Shown piece after piece: positions 36,500-46,929 of a DNA stretch of 64,000 nt. The number at the start of each line of letters is the position of its first letter. Position 1 is the stretch's first letter. The translations under genes were made by a program, and so were the position numbers. The notes beneath the pieces were generated by a model, which did no database searches, was not told the origin of the DNA, and saw only the letters and a list, made by a program, of their open reading frames with translations. This DNA comes from Acetobacteraceae bacterium (GTDB lineage: Bacteria > Pseudomonadota > Alphaproteobacteria > Acetobacterales > Acetobacteraceae), in assembly GCA_003164135.1 (NCBI GenBank), contig PLSD01000039.1, positions 1-64,000 on the forward strand. Reading direction: 5' to 3'.

Positions 36500-37157
36500 G
36501 CCCTTGCAGGTTCTTGGTGGCTTCCACGATGTGCAGGCCGGCCAGCTGCGGCATAAGTATGTGTCCGGTGCGTTCGCACAGGTTAAAGGCACGTAGCGCC
36601 GGCTCCCAGGGCACCGGTGGCGCGAACAGGCAGCTTTCCTCTTTTTCCACCCGGAAAAATAACCCATGCAGCAGCCGGGTAAGCTGTGCTTCGGAATACG
36701 GCTGGCCTTGGCCGAACGGCGTCGTCTCCACATGGGCCCACAGCCCGCGCCGGTTCGGCACCACCACAATCAGCCGCCCGTCATCCTTCAATAGCCGCCA
36801 CACTTCGCGCAGGCATCGCCGGGCATTACCGGCCTGTTCCAACCCATGCACGAGCAGTATCCGGTCGAACATCATGTCGGGGAAGGGCAGGGCGTCTTCC
36901 TCCGCGCTGCAGGCCAAGTTCGCCCGCCCCGCCGGCCACGGATTCAGGCCCCCCAGTTGCGGTGGCGAGATGGCAATGCACCGCTGCGCCTGCTCACGCC
37001 ACAGATGCAAATACGGCCCGGTCGCCCCGAGCCCCAAAATCGACATGCCCGCGCAATCCGGCCACAGGCCAAGCAATTTGCGCCGCAGCAGCGCGGCTGT
37101 CATCTGTCCCAGCGCGGTGGCATAAAATCCGCCCGCATCTCGCGTATCGGTAGCCAT
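36441..37157 (-). CDS. Class I SAM-dependent methyltransferase
   Basis: A 238-residue type 11 methyltransferase. MSILGLGATGPYLHLW is SAM motif I, ALPFPDMMFDRILLVHGLE is the motif II/III region and LREVWRLLKDDGRLIVVVPNRRG is typical of the family. It pairs divergently with gloB, as in many alphaproteobacteria, but its substrate is unknown. ATG 37157 (MATDTRDAGG) is used; a longer frame runs into the gloB coding region. The last 59 bases are antisense to the end of the mscS-type gene. Confidence 0.87.
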   Translation of the reverse strand: MATDTRDAGGFYATALGQMTAALLRRKLLGLWPDCAGMSILGLGATGPYLHLWREQAQRCIAISPPQLGGLNPWPAGRANLACSAEEDALPFPDMMFDRILLVHGLEQAGNARRCLREVWRLLKDDGRLIVVVPNRRGLWAHVETTPFGQGQPYSEAQLTRLLHGLFFRVEKEESCLFAPPVPWEPALRAFNLCERTGHILMPQLAGLHIVEATKNLQGLIPARRRASGRRVLVDAGR

Positions 37158-37197
37158 TCGCCCTATATATACGCGCAAACGCCAAGGAGCGACACAC

Positions 37198-37923
37198 GTG
37201 ACAGTGACAGCAACGCCTATCCCCATGCTGACCGACAATTATTCCTGGCTGCTGCGGGAATTGAGCACCGGCAAGGTCGCCATCGTGGACCCGGCGGCGG
37301 CGGAACCAGCCATCGCCGCCATCGAGGCCGCGGGCGGCCGCCTCGACTACATTTTCCTCACCCACCATCACGGCGACCATATCGACGGCGTCCCGGCCCT
37401 GGTGGCACGCTATCATCCGGTGGTCGTGGGCAACGCGGCGGATGCGCACCGTCTGCCGAAACTCGACATCGCGGTGCACGAAGGCGACCAGGTGGAGTTC
37501 GGCGCCGCAAAACTGCGGGTCATCGCCGTGCCTGGCCACACGCTGGGCCACATTGCCTATTACATCGCCGACGGCGGCATCCTGCTCCCCGGCGACACGC
37601 TGTTCAGCCTGGGCTGCGGCCGGCTGTTCGAGGGCACGCCCCAGGACATGTTCACCTCGCTGCAAAAACTATCGGCGCTGCCCGGCGAGACCCTGGTCTG
37701 CTGCGGGCATGAATACACCCAGTCCAACGCCAAATTCGCCCTCTCGGTGGACCCGGACAACGAAGCGCTGCGCGAGCGCGCCGCGGCGGTAAACGCGCTG
37801 CGTGCCGCCGGACAGGCAACCGTGCCGGTCACGCTCGCCTCCGAGCGCGACTGCAACCCGTTCCTGCGCGCCCCGGATGCCGCCAGTTTAGGCCGCCTGC
37901 GCGCCGCGAAAGATGTCTTCTAA
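37198..37923 (+). CDS. gloB: Hydroxyacylglutathione hydrolase (glyoxalase II)
   Basis: A 241-residue metallo-beta-lactamase-fold thioesterase that splits S-lactoylglutathione to lactate and glutathione in methylglyoxal detoxification. The binuclear metal motif is THHHGDHIDG, with VPGHTLGHIAYY and LFSLGCGRLFEGT downstream, and the glutathione-binding C-terminus ERDCNPFLR. GTG 37198 follows an AAGGAG site by eight bases. The stop overlaps the next gene by 11 bases. Confidence 0.95.
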   Translation: MTVTATPIPMLTDNYSWLLRELSTGKVAIVDPAAAEPAIAAIEAAGGRLDYIFLTHHHGDHIDGVPALVARYHPVVVGNAADAHRLPKLDIAVHEGDQVEFGAAKLRVIAVPGHTLGHIAYYIADGGILLPGDTLFSLGCGRLFEGTPQDMFTSLQKLSALPGETLVCCGHEYTQSNAKFALSVDPDNEALRERAAAVNALRAAGQATVPVTLASERDCNPFLRAPDAASLGRLRAAKDVF

Positions 37924-39499
37924 TCCCATGAACAGGCAGGAACGCCGCCGCCTCGCTAAAACCACCCCGCCCAACAGCGCGGCACTGCTGGCGCAGGGGT
38001 TTAACGCGCAACAGCAAGGCAATCTCGCGGCGGCGGAAACCCTATACCGGCAGGTGCTGCAACAGGAACCCGCGCATTTCGATGCCACGCGCCTGCTTGG
38101 CGAACTGCTGCTCACCCGTGGCCAGCTCCGGGAGGCGATCGCCCTGCTGAACCACCTCGCGGCGCAGCACCCGCGCAACTTCCTCGCGCATTACACGCTC
38201 GGCAACGCCTGCCGTCTGGCTGGACAGACTGATACGGCCATCGCCTGCTACCAAAACGCCCTGTCCCTGAAACCCGGCTTTCCCGGCGCGCTGCACGGCC
38301 TGGGTCTCGCCCTGCGCCGCGCAGAGCGTGAGCGTGAGGCAGCCGCCAGTTTCCGCCAGGCGGTTGCAGCGGAACCCAACTGGGCCGAGGCCTGGAAAGA
38401 CCTGGGACTGACCTTGGCGACGCTGGGCGAAATCCCAGAAGCCGAAGCCGCCCTCAAACGCGCCGTTACCCTGCAACCGGGCTTTGGTGAGGCGCAGCGC
38501 CACCTCGCAGCCATTCGCCGGGACCAGGCCACGGAAGCCGAAACGGCCGCGCTGATGGCCTGCGCCGCCGACCCGCGCCTGCCGCCCGAGGAGAAGATCG
38601 AGATATTGTTCACGCTCGGCCGTCAGGAGGACAAGGCCGGGCATTACGCCGCCGCCTTCAAGCATTTCGCCGCCGCCAACGCACTGCTGCGCGCCAGACA
38701 AACCCAATCCGGCATCCACTTCGACCGCGCCCGCCTGACCAGCGACATCGACAAATTGATCGCCATTTTTTCTCCGGCCTTCTTCGCCGCCCGAACCGCA
38801 ACCGGCAGATCATCGGAGGCGCCAGTCTTCATCGCCGGCATGCCGCGCGCCGGCTCCACCTTGTTCGAGCAGATCGCCGCCAGCCATTCCCAGGTTTTCG
38901 GCGCTGGCGAGTGCTTTGGCATCGGTGCCGCCGCTTCGCGCATCGGCTGGGCGCCGTCTCCCGCGTGGACACCGGAGAGCCTGCGCACCGAGGCCGAAAC
39001 CTACCTGCGCACCCAGCAGGCAAAAGCCGGGAACGCCGCGCGCATCATCGATAAAATGCCCGACAATATTTTCCAGCTCGGCCTCATTGCCACGCTGTTC
39101 CCGCAGGCCCGCGTCATCTTCTGCGCCCGCGACCCACGCGACACCATTATCTCCTGCTTCTTCCAGCACTTCTCCCAGCCGCTCGCCTACGACACGGACT
39201 TACAGGACTGCGCCTTCCGCCTACGTGAAATCGAGCGCCTGACCCGTCACTGGCAAAACGTACTGCCACTATGCCACATGACGCTTTCCTACGAGGCGCT
39301 GCTCGCTGACCCGCAAGCCGAATCCCGCGACCTCATCAGTTTCCTCGGGCTGGAATGGGAACCGCAATGCCTGGATTTCCACCTGAGCGCGCGCGCCGTC
39401 CGCACCGCCAGTTGGGCCCAGGTCCGCCAACCGCTCTACCAGACCGCCGCCGGGCGCTGGCGCAACTATGAGCCGCACCTGAAAGACCTGCAGCTCTAA
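37913..39499 (+). CDS. TPR-repeat sulfotransferase
   Basis: A 528-residue protein of two parts. Residues 20-200 are about five TPR units (for example FLAHYTLGNACRLAGQTDTA and WAEAWKDLGLTLATLGE). From about 290 a sulfotransferase domain follows with the PAPS 5'-phosphosulfate loop GMPRAGSTLFEQI and the 3'-phosphate region ARDPRDTIISCFFQHF. It should move sulfate from PAPS to a protein or carbohydrate; the TPRs may hold the acceptor. No signal peptide. It overlaps gloB. Confidence 0.88.
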   Translation: MSSNPMNRQERRRLAKTTPPNSAALLAQGFNAQQQGNLAAAETLYRQVLQQEPAHFDATRLLGELLLTRGQLREAIALLNHLAAQHPRNFLAHYTLGNACRLAGQTDTAIACYQNALSLKPGFPGALHGLGLALRRAEREREAAASFRQAVAAEPNWAEAWKDLGLTLATLGEIPEAEAALKRAVTLQPGFGEAQRHLAAIRRDQATEAETAALMACAADPRLPPEEKIEILFTLGRQEDKAGHYAAAFKHFAAANALLRARQTQSGIHFDRARLTSDIDKLIAIFSPAFFAARTATGRSSEAPVFIAGMPRAGSTLFEQIAASHSQVFGAGECFGIGAAASRIGWAPSPAWTPESLRTEAETYLRTQQAKAGNAARIIDKMPDNIFQLGLIATLFPQARVIFCARDPRDTIISCFFQHFSQPLAYDTDLQDCAFRLREIERLTRHWQNVLPLCHMTLSYEALLADPQAESRDLISFLGLEWEPQCLDFHLSARAVRTASWAQVRQPLYQTAAGRWRNYEPHLKDLQL

Positions 39500-39583
39500 C
39501 CTGTCCTCCGGGGGGTTTGCCCTGGCCGGAACTTCTGACTAAGTCCCGGCCCAGAACGAACATCGCAAAAAGGGACCACGCAG

Positions 39584-40765
39584 ATGCAAGACGTCTTCAT
39601 CCTCTCCGGCCAGCGCACCGCCATCGGCGACTTCGGCAAAAGCCTGAAAGACATCCCACCGACCAAACTGGCGGAAATCGCCATCCGTGCCGCCATCGCC
39701 AAAAGTGGCGTTGAAGCCGCGGAAATCCAGAACGTCGTGATGGGCACCGTGATCTACACCGAACCACGCGACACCTACCTCTCGCGCGTCTCCTCGCTGG
39801 ACGCCGGCGTGCCGGTCGGCACCCCGGCCATGAATGTCAACCGCCTCTGCGGCTCGGGCCTGCAAGCCATCATCTCCGCCGCGCAAAGCATCATGCTGGG
39901 CGATTCCTCGCTCGCCGTCGCCGGCGGCGCTGAATCCATGAGCCGTGGCGGCTACCTGCTCCCCTCCGGCCGCTGGGGTGCCCGCCTCGGCGACGGCCAG
40001 ATCATCGACATGGTCGTCGGTACCCTCAACGACCCCTTCGGTGCCGGCCACATGGGCATCACCGCTGAAACCGTCGCCGCCCGCTACGGCATCACCCGCG
40101 AGGCGCAGGACACATTCGCCGTCGAATCCCACCGCCGCGCGGCCCTCGCCATCGCCGAAGGCCGTTTCAAATCGCAGATCACCCCGGTTGAACTCGCGTC
40201 GCGCAAAGGCACCACATTGTTCGAAACCGACGAACATCCGCGCGCCGAGACCAGCCTGGAAAGCCTGGGCACCCTGAAAGCCGCCTTCCAGAAAGGCGGC
40301 ACTGTTACCGCCGGCAACGCCTCCTCCCTCAACGACGGCGCCGCCGCCGTGGTTCTGGCCTCCGGCGCCGAGGTCTCCCGCCGCAACGCCAAACCCCTGG
40401 CCCGCCTTGTCTCCTACGGTCACGCCGGCGTCGAACCCGGCGTCATGGGTCTCGGCCCCATCCCCGCCTCGCAAATCGCCCTGAAAAAAGCCGGCCTCAC
40501 CATCGCCGACATCGACGTCATCGAAGCCAACGAAGCCTTCGCCGCCCAGGCCTGCGCCGTCGCCCACGAACTCGGCTTCCCGCCCGAAAAAGTAAACCCC
40601 AACGGCGGCGCCGTCGCCCTGGGCCACCCCGTCGGTGCGTCGGGCGCCATCATCACCATCAAAGCCCTCTACGAGCTCCAACGCACCCAAACCCGCTACG
40701 CCCTCGTCACCATGTGCATCGGCGGCGGCCAAGGCATCGCCGCCATCTTCGAGCGCGTAGCCTGA
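39584..40765 (+). CDS. phaA: Acetyl-CoA acetyltransferase (thiolase)
   Basis: A 393-residue thiolase II condensing two acetyl-CoA to acetoacetyl-CoA. Catalytic Cys89 is in NRLCGSGLQA, His is in GGAVALGHPVGASG and the second Cys in CIGGGQG. The convergent PHA synthase next door suggests its role in polyhydroxybutyrate synthesis, though no phaB reductase is in the window, so the name phaA is an inference from context; atoB is the alternative. Confidence 0.9.
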   Translation: MQDVFILSGQRTAIGDFGKSLKDIPPTKLAEIAIRAAIAKSGVEAAEIQNVVMGTVIYTEPRDTYLSRVSSLDAGVPVGTPAMNVNRLCGSGLQAIISAAQSIMLGDSSLAVAGGAESMSRGGYLLPSGRWGARLGDGQIIDMVVGTLNDPFGAGHMGITAETVAARYGITREAQDTFAVESHRRAALAIAEGRFKSQITPVELASRKGTTLFETDEHPRAETSLESLGTLKAAFQKGGTVTAGNASSLNDGAAAVVLASGAEVSRRNAKPLARLVSYGHAGVEPGVMGLGPIPASQIALKKAGLTIADIDVIEANEAFAAQACAVAHELGFPPEKVNPNGGAVALGHPVGASGAIITIKALYELQRTQTRYALVTMCIGGGQGIAAIFERVA

Positions 40766-40771
40766 CGAGGA

Positions 40772-40832
40772 CTGGGGGTAGTTAGTAAGTCCAAGGGGCA
40801 GAGCCCCTTGGACTTACCTTGCTAAATCCCAG
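40772..40832. repeat. Palindromic repeat element, copy C (bidirectional terminator)
   Basis: GTAAGTCCAAGGGGC (40785-40799) and its exact complement (40803-40817) form a 15-pair stem with a three-base loop. Outer CTGGG (40772-40776) and CCCAG (40828-40832) frame it. It lies between the convergent thiolase and phaC genes and shares its core with copies A, B and D. Confidence 0.85.
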
Positions 40833-40843
40833 CCCCGCCGGGC

Positions 40844-42631
40844 CTATTGCATGCGGACGTAGGAACCGGGAGCGGCTTCGATAACCGGCAGCTTGCCCGT
40901 CCCCGGAGCACGCGCCGGCACTTTTGCACCGCCGTTATTGGCGACCAGCCACTGTTGCCAGTTCGGCCACCATGAGCCCTCGTGTTTCTTCGCGCCGTCA
41001 AACCATTCCTGCGGCGTTTCGGGTAGCTCGTCGTTCACCCAGTAGCCATGCTTATTTGCGGCCGGCGGGTTGACCAACCCGGCGTTATGCCCGGAGCCGC
41101 CGAGCACGAAGCGGGATTTGCCGCCGAAGAGTTTGGCGCCGTCGTAGGTTGCCTGCCAGGCGGACACATGGTCGTCCTTCAGGGAGATCACCGTAACCGG
41201 CACTTTCACTTTGCCGAGGTCGATTGGTGTGCCGTTAATCACCACGCCGCCCGGCTGGTGCAGCAGATTTTCGCGGATCATCGCCCGGGCGTATTCCAGC
41301 AGGAAGGCTTTGGGGATATGCGCGCCGTCGGCGAACCAGAACAGCAGGTCGGAGGCAGGTGCCACGCGGTCCATCAGGTAGTGGTTCACCACCGAGGACC
41401 AGATCAGGTCGTTCGACCGCACCACGCTGAACAGAGCCTGCAATTTATCCGCATCCATCACCCCGGCTTCGTCCAGGTGCGTCTCGAACGCCTCGAAATG
41501 TGATTTCTCGTAGAACGCGCTCCATTCGCCGGAATGGGTGGTGTCCAGCAACGTGCCGATGACGGTTACGGTACCCATGCGGTTCCCCTGCTTGGTGGCT
41601 GCTAGGTATCCGGCGGTCATGGAAAGCAGCACGCCGCCCATGCAGAAGGCGAAGCAGTCCACCGTGGTCTCGCCGGTCGCGAGTTCAATGGCATCAAGTG
41701 CGGCAATCGGCCCCTGGCGGAGGTAGTCCCACATGCCTTTATAGGCGAGGCTCTGCCCCGGGTTGACCCAGGAGATGACGAACACGGTATGCCCCTGGTC
41801 AACGAGCCATTTGATCAGGCTGGATTTTGGTTGCAGGTCAAGAATATAATATTTGTTGACCAGCGGTGGCACGTACATAATCGGCCGCTTGTAGACCGTT
41901 TCGGTCGTGGGTATGTACTGGATCAGCTGCATCATCTCGTTCTGGAAGATGATGCTCCCCGGCGTCGCGGCGATGTTCACGCCGAGTTCAAAATTGTCCT
42001 CCGCGCGGCGTTTCACCAGGCCGCTGGGCGAGGCCGCGTCGGCGAGCAGGTTGGCGTAGCCTGAAAGCAGGCTAACACCGCCGGTCTCGAACGCCTTGCG
42101 GATCGCCTCCGGATTGGTGAATGCGAAGTTCGCCGGCGAGAGCGCATTGATGAACTGGCGCGCATAAAAATCGGCGCGGATGCGGGCCGGTGGGTCCAAC
42201 TCGCTGGAGGCAACGGTTTCCAGAATCTGCCGGCTGGCAAGCAGGTACGCTTGCTTTAGGTAATCGAACGGCGGCAACTCGTTCCAACCGGCCTCATTAA
42301 AGCGGCGGTCGCTGCGCTCAGGCGCAATCACCGGCTCACGTTTTTCGCCAAAGGCGCGGGCCGCCGTGGTGGTCCACAAATCCGACCATTCCTTGAAAAA
42401 CTTCTGCTGCGCCGAAAACATCTGCGTGGGGTTGGCCAGCACCGTTGCCGTCAGGTCGGAGAACGCGCGCATCGGCGCCAGGGGATCGTAGGGCAGGGCG
42501 GTTTTTTTGCCAGTGTGCTTTTTCGCGGTCGATTGCAGCGCATCCAGACCGTTGGTGAAGATGCGCATCCAGGTGGTGGCGAGTTCCTGCGGGTCCGCGA
42601 GCTTTACCTGGAATTCTTCCGGTTTGGTCAT
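40844..42631 (-). CDS. phaC: Class I poly(3-hydroxyalkanoate) synthase
   Basis: A 595-residue polymerase that builds PHA granules from hydroxyacyl-CoA. The nucleophile is Cys330 in FAFCMGG (the lipase-like box, usually GYCxGG, has Ala at its first position). The Asp region LKDDHVSAWQ and the His region GGSGHNAGLVNPP complete the triad. The N-terminal WTTTAARAFG segment is the class I type. It stands alone on its strand, facing the thiolase. Confidence 0.94.
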   Translation of the reverse strand: MTKPEEFQVKLADPQELATTWMRIFTNGLDALQSTAKKHTGKKTALPYDPLAPMRAFSDLTATVLANPTQMFSAQQKFFKEWSDLWTTTAARAFGEKREPVIAPERSDRRFNEAGWNELPPFDYLKQAYLLASRQILETVASSELDPPARIRADFYARQFINALSPANFAFTNPEAIRKAFETGGVSLLSGYANLLADAASPSGLVKRRAEDNFELGVNIAATPGSIIFQNEMMQLIQYIPTTETVYKRPIMYVPPLVNKYYILDLQPKSSLIKWLVDQGHTVFVISWVNPGQSLAYKGMWDYLRQGPIAALDAIELATGETTVDCFAFCMGGVLLSMTAGYLAATKQGNRMGTVTVIGTLLDTTHSGEWSAFYEKSHFEAFETHLDEAGVMDADKLQALFSVVRSNDLIWSSVVNHYLMDRVAPASDLLFWFADGAHIPKAFLLEYARAMIRENLLHQPGGVVINGTPIDLGKVKVPVTVISLKDDHVSAWQATYDGAKLFGGKSRFVLGGSGHNAGLVNPPAANKHGYWVNDELPETPQEWFDGAKKHEGSWWPNWQQWLVANNGGAKVPARAPGTGKLPVIEAAPGSYVRMQ

Positions 42632-42683
42632 GCCTCAAATCCCCTTGCATCTCGGCCGGTTGAAATACCCGCCTGTTGTCACT

Positions 42684-43685
42684 CTAGCCGCGGGCCAAGA
42701 ACCCGACTAGCCGTTCCGCTTCGTCCACAATCGGGTTGGCGATGGCCGCCGCACGCCGTGCCCCTGATTGCAGAATATGGTCCAGATGCGCCGGCTCTGC
42801 CAGCAGATCCTGCGCGCGGGCGTTGATCGGCGCCAGATGCGCCACCAGCGCCTCCACCAGCCTCTCCTTGAACGGGCCAAACCCGGAACCGGCGAACTCC
42901 GCCAGCACGGCGGCAGTTTTTTGCCCCGTCATGGCGGCGTAGATACCCACCAGGTTCGCGGCCTCCGCCCGTCCGGCCAGCCCCTCCACCGTTTCGGGCA
43001 GCGGCTCCGGGTCGGTCTTGGCGCGGCGGATTTTTTGCGCAATCGCATCGACATCGTCGGTCAGATTGATCCGGCTCTGGTCCGAGGCCTCGGATTTGGA
43101 CATTTTTTTGGCGCCATCGCGCAAGGACATCACCCGCGCGGTTTCGGGCAGAATCAGCGGCTCGATGCGCGGGAAGAATTCCACGCCGAAATCATGGTTG
43201 AATTTCTCGGCGATGTCGTTGGCGAGTTCCAGGTGCTGGCGCTGGTCATCGCCCACCGGCACTTGCGTGGCGTGGTAGGCGTGAATGTCGGCGGCCATGA
43301 GGTTGGGGTAGACGAACAGGCCGGTGGAAACCGCCTCGCGGTCCTTGCCGGCTTTGTCCTTGAACTGCGTCATCCGGCTGAGCCAGCCAAAGCGCGCGAC
43401 GCAGTTGAAAATCCACGCCAGGCGCGCATGCGCGTGCACGGCGGATTGGTGGAACAGGATGTTCTGCTCCGGGTCGATGCCGCAGGCGATCAAGATCGCG
43501 GCGTTCACCCGTGTCTGTTCCCGCAGCAACACCGGGTTTTGCGCCACGGTGATGGCATGGAGGTCCACCAGGCAGAACACACATTCGTTGCCTTCCTGTA
43601 GTTTTACCCAGTTTTGCACGGCGCCAAGATAGTTGCCGAGATGCGCGATGCCAGTGGGCTGAATGCCGGAGAATATACGTGCCAT
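42684..43685 (-). CDS. trpS: Tryptophanyl-tRNA synthetase
   Basis: A 333-residue class I synthetase charging tRNA-Trp. [17 protein letters not shown] carries the HIGH-type signature and KKMSKSEAS the KMSKS loop. Length and order match bacterial TrpRS. It lies 31 bases downstream of murJ on the same strand and is probably co-transcribed. Confidence 0.96.
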   Translation of the reverse strand: MARIFSGIQPTGIAHLGNYLGAVQNWVKLQEGNECVFCLVDLHAITVAQNPVLLREQTRVNAAILIACGIDPEQNILFHQSAVHAHARLAWIFNCVARFGWLSRMTQFKDKAGKDREAVSTGLFVYPNLMAADIHAYHATQVPVGDDQRQHLELANDIAEKFNHDFGVEFFPRIEPLILPETARVMSLRDGAKKMSKSEASDQSRINLTDDVDAIAQKIRRAKTDPEPLPETVEGLAGRAEAANLVGIYAAMTGQKTAAVLAEFAGSGFGPFKERLVEALVAHLAPINARAQDLLAEPAHLDHILQSGARRAAAIANPIVDEAERLVGFLARG

Positions 43686-43716
43686 AGGCGCTACGTCGCG
43701 CGGTTTTTTGCCCCGG

Positions 43717-45270
43717 TCAACCGGGCGCCGGTTTCCGCCGCCGGCGTCTCAGCAACGCCATCAGTTCGGAGAGATCGAACGCCCGCAGCAAAATCCCGGA
43801 GCCGCCGTAAGCAACGCCCCCCACCAGCGTAAGCAGCAAAAATTGCGGAATGGTGGTTTTGCCGAGCGGGAGGATAAAAACCTCGGTCGCATATAGGGCG
43901 GCCGCCATGATCGCCCCGGCCAACAGAATCCGCGGCACCCGGTGCCGGGCGGGCATGTCCAGCACAAAATGCCCGCGCCGGTGCAGCAGGTACAGCAATA
44001 CGGCGGCGTTGAAGGCGGAGGACAGGCTGGTCGCCAGCGCCGGGCCGACGGCTTGCAGCGGATGCATGAACACCAAATTCATGCACAGGTTCAGCAGCAC
44101 CGCGACGACGCCGATCTTCAAGGGCGTCACCGTATCCCCGCGCGCGAAAAAGCCGGGGGTGAGCACTTTCACCAGCGCGAACACCGGCAGCCCGAGCGCG
44201 AAGGCCGCCAGCGAATTCCCCGCCAGCACCGCCGTATGCAGCGAAAACGCGCCGCGCACGAATAGCACATCCATCACCTGCCGCCCCGCGACCGAAAGCC
44301 CGATGGCCGCCGGCAGGGTCAGCATCAGCACCCCCTCCAGCGCCCGGTTAAGCGAGGACAGCGCCTGATTCTCCTCGCCCAGCGCGATATGCCGTGTAAT
44401 CGCTGGCAGCAGCGCGGTTCCGGCGGCGGTGCCGATGACACCCAGCGGCAACTGGTTCACCCGGTCGGCATAATACAAAATGGAAACCGACCCCGCCGGC
44501 AGCAGCGTGCCGATGATAATGTCGATGGACACATTCAGCTGCGTGACGCCGGCGCCGACCAAGCCCGGCGCCATGCGGCGGAACAGCGTCTTCATGCGTG
44601 GCGTTAGCCTTGGCTTCGGCACCGTGATGCGCATGCCCGCGCGCCGCATCGCCCAGATCAGCAGACCCATTTGGGCGACGCCGGAAACAGTGACGCCCCA
44701 GGCCAGCGCATAGCCAGGGTTGGGCGTGTAGCGGCTCAACCCCAGCATGAAGGCGATGGAGAATGCGTTGAACAGCAAGGGCGCGGCGGCGGCGGCGGCA
44801 AACCGCCCCATCGCGTTCAGCACGCCCGAGAACAGTGCCGTCAGGCAAACGAAAAACAGGTACGGAAACATGATCCGCGTCAGCACCACCGCCAACGCAA
44901 ACTTGCCGTGATTCCCGGCAAACCCCGGCGCCAGCACATACAGCAGCCAGGGCATGAAAATCTCGCCCAGCACGGTAATGCCGCCGAGCCAGAAGATCAT
45001 CACCGCCGTCGCCTCCTCGGCGAAGCCCGTGGCGGCATCCATGCCTTGCGTGTGCAAAATGGTGGAAATCGAGGGCACGAAGGCGGCATTGAACGCGCCC
45101 TCGCCAAACAACCGCCGAAAAAGGTTCGGCAGCCGCAGTGCCACGAAAAACGCATCCGCCACCGGCCCGGTGCCCAGAATCGCGGCGATGAGAATATCCC
45201 GGACGAAGCCCAGAATGCGGCTCGCCATCGTCCACACCCCGACCGTAAAGGCACCGCGCATCATGGGCAT
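43717..45270 (-). CDS. murJ: Lipid II flippase MurJ
   Basis: A 517-residue membrane protein with about 14 hydrophobic helices, of the MATE-like MVF family that moves lipid II across the inner membrane. It opens with the characteristic [20 protein letters not shown] and contains [17 protein letters not shown]. It is essential for peptidoglycan synthesis in most bacteria. The CHAP lipoprotein gene upstream on the same strand ends 12 bases before it, linking it with a possible wall enzyme. Confidence 0.95.
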   Translation of the reverse strand: MPMMRGAFTVGVWTMASRILGFVRDILIAAILGTGPVADAFFVALRLPNLFRRLFGEGAFNAAFVPSISTILHTQGMDAATGFAEEATAVMIFWLGGITVLGEIFMPWLLYVLAPGFAGNHGKFALAVVLTRIMFPYLFFVCLTALFSGVLNAMGRFAAAAAAPLLFNAFSIAFMLGLSRYTPNPGYALAWGVTVSGVAQMGLLIWAMRRAGMRITVPKPRLTPRMKTLFRRMAPGLVGAGVTQLNVSIDIIIGTLLPAGSVSILYYADRVNQLPLGVIGTAAGTALLPAITRHIALGEENQALSSLNRALEGVLMLTLPAAIGLSVAGRQVMDVLFVRGAFSLHTAVLAGNSLAAFALGLPVFALVKVLTPGFFARGDTVTPLKIGVVAVLLNLCMNLVFMHPLQAVGPALATSLSSAFNAAVLLYLLHRRGHFVLDMPARHRVPRILLAGAIMAAALYATEVFILPLGKTTIPQFLLLTLVGGVAYGGSGILLRAFDLSELMALLRRRRRKPAPG

Positions 45271-45282
45271 CGCTCTATCTTA

Positions 45283-45744
45283 TTAGTTGGGCAGGATAAA
45301 CCCATAGGTGGGATATACCGTATGGCCCATCCCATGCGCCGGCTCGTACCACACCCGCACGCGCGTCCAGTCGTTATCGGCGGAAACGTCCACCACCGGC
45401 TGGTCATGCTCGATGCGGCGCGGCAGCCAGTTGGACTGCGTCACCAGAATTTTCCGCTGCCCCTGCACCGCGGTCACCACCGCCAGATGCCCCACATGCA
45501 TGTCCCCATGCGGCACAAACACCAGCACGGCTCGTGCCTCGGGCTTATGGCTGCGCGGGTAAACGCCATCGGCCTCGCTCCACCATTCATAGGCATTGCC
45601 GCTGAGCTGAACACCCGAGACTTCCCGCGCATACGGCACGCAGGTCAAATGCGTCGCCGTGCCGACATGGTTGGGTGATTCCATGCGCGGCCCCGCGCAG
45701 GCAACCAGCGCCACGCAGAGCAGCAGCGGCCGCAGGCGCATCAT
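45283..45744 (-). CDS. CHAP-domain lipoprotein
   Basis: A 153-residue protein with a lipobox (LLLCVALVACAGP), predicted to be anchored by Cys. The rest is a minimal CHAP amidase/peptidase fold: catalytic Cys in TCVPYAREVSG, His in MHVGHLAVVTAV, and QSNW as the third residue region. CHAP enzymes cleave peptidoglycan. Its ATG overlaps the binding-protein stop as ATGA and murJ follows. The domain is paralogous to the gene at 49393-50142. Confidence 0.85.
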   Translation of the reverse strand: MMRLRPLLLCVALVACAGPRMESPNHVGTATHLTCVPYAREVSGVQLSGNAYEWWSEADGVYPRSHKPEARAVLVFVPHGDMHVGHLAVVTAVQGQRKILVTQSNWLPRRIEHDQPVVDVSADNDWTRVRVWYEPAHGMGHTVYPTYGFILPN

Positions 45745-46883
45745 GCCGGCCCAAGCGCCTGACCCCGCCACTGTTGCAGCGTCACAAAACTGCGTGTGTT
45801 CTGCCCTGTATGGTCGAACGCCACACCGAACCCGTTCTCCAGCCCGCCCAGAGGAATATCCGTCTTGCGCAGCGCATCGAGAAATTTGGCCGCGCTGCCG
45901 CCCTGTGCGTTCAGCGTGTCGAACACCAGTTTCGCACCCGCATAGGCTGTCAGGCTGTCCGCCCCGCGCGGCGGGTTGCCGTATTTGGCCTGATAAGCAT
46001 ACGCGATCCCCACCGCCCCCGCCGGGTAGAACGGCGCGCCGATTACCATCGTTCCATCAAACACCGCGCCCAGCGCATCGGCCGTCTCGCGCAGCAAATA
46101 ACCGTTGTCGCAGCCGATCACCGTACCCGGCCGCCAGCCCTGCACCTGCATGGCCAGGTAAAACCCCAGCACATCCGCCGGCCCGCCCGCATGCAGCACC
46201 ACATCCACCCCGGCGCGTTTGAGCCGGCCAACCGGGTCGTACAAATCGGGCACATCCTCGGGGTAGCCAATGGCCAGCAACACGGGGACTTTCGCGGCGT
46301 TGAGTGCCGCAATCGCCGCCGCCGCAATTGCCCCCCCGGTGGCCCCGGTGTTGAACAACAGCCCGATCTTCCGGCCCGCAAACCGGCTCTGGATCGTGCT
46401 CGCCGCCAGATTTCCCATCATGCCCGTAGTTGGTCCGGTGCGGAGCAGGAATTTGAACCCCCGCGCGGTGATGCCGTCGGCCGGCGCGTTCAGTTCAATA
46501 TAAGGTGTCTGCGCCAGCTCCGCCGCCGCCGACCCAGGGTAGGAGAGCGCTGAAGCCCCCGTGCCGAGCACCGCATTGGCATGGCTGCCGGTAATCAACC
46601 CGTTCACGCCCGCCCCCACATGGCTCTGGTCCACGGCATCCACCGCCACCAGCGCCACGGGCTGCCCGGCAACGCCACCGGCCCCGTTCACCGCATCGGC
46701 GGCGAGCTGAATGCCGCGCAGGCACTCGTCCCCTGTCAGCGACAAATCGCCCGAGAGCGGCAACGCAATGCCAATTACCGGCGGCGCGGCGGATTTTGCC
46801 GGGGCGTCACTGGCCCTGGCGCGGCCCACGGCGAAGCTGGTTGTAAGGGCAGTAAGCAAAAAGCGGCGGGTAGGGTATGACAT
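45741..46883 (-). CDS. Periplasmic binding protein (branched-chain amino acid/LpoA-like)
   Basis: A 380-residue exported protein. The N-terminus YPTRRFLLTALTTSFAVGRARA has a twin-arginine and hydrophobic core, so Tat or Sec export is possible. The mature part is a Peripla_BP_6 fold (IGIALPLSGDLSLTGDECLRG, LLFNTGATGGAIAAAAI). No ABC permease is near. Because it is co-translated with a CHAP hydrolase and murJ, a role like the LpoA-type penicillin-binding-protein activators is more likely than transport; this is inferred from context. Confidence 0.75.
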   Translation of the reverse strand: MSYPTRRFLLTALTTSFAVGRARASDAPAKSAAPPVIGIALPLSGDLSLTGDECLRGIQLAADAVNGAGGVAGQPVALVAVDAVDQSHVGAGVNGLITGSHANAVLGTGASALSYPGSAAAELAQTPYIELNAPADGITARGFKFLLRTGPTTGMMGNLAASTIQSRFAGRKIGLLFNTGATGGAIAAAAIAALNAAKVPVLLAIGYPEDVPDLYDPVGRLKRAGVDVVLHAGGPADVLGFYLAMQVQGWRPGTVIGCDNGYLLRETADALGAVFDGTMVIGAPFYPAGAVGIAYAYQAKYGNPPRGADSLTAYAGAKLVFDTLNAQGGSAAKFLDALRKTDIPLGGLENGFGVAFDHTGQNTRSFVTLQQWRGQALGPA

Positions 46884-46929
46884 TGGCTGCAAACTGACAT
46901 TTGGCTACAACCCCGGCAAGGTGACATAG

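Noticed and set aside
35668..37125. 485-codon plus-strand frame over the end of the mscS-type gene and the methyltransferase
   Set aside because: Arg/Pro/His-rich shadow translation without motifs; both genes beneath are supported.
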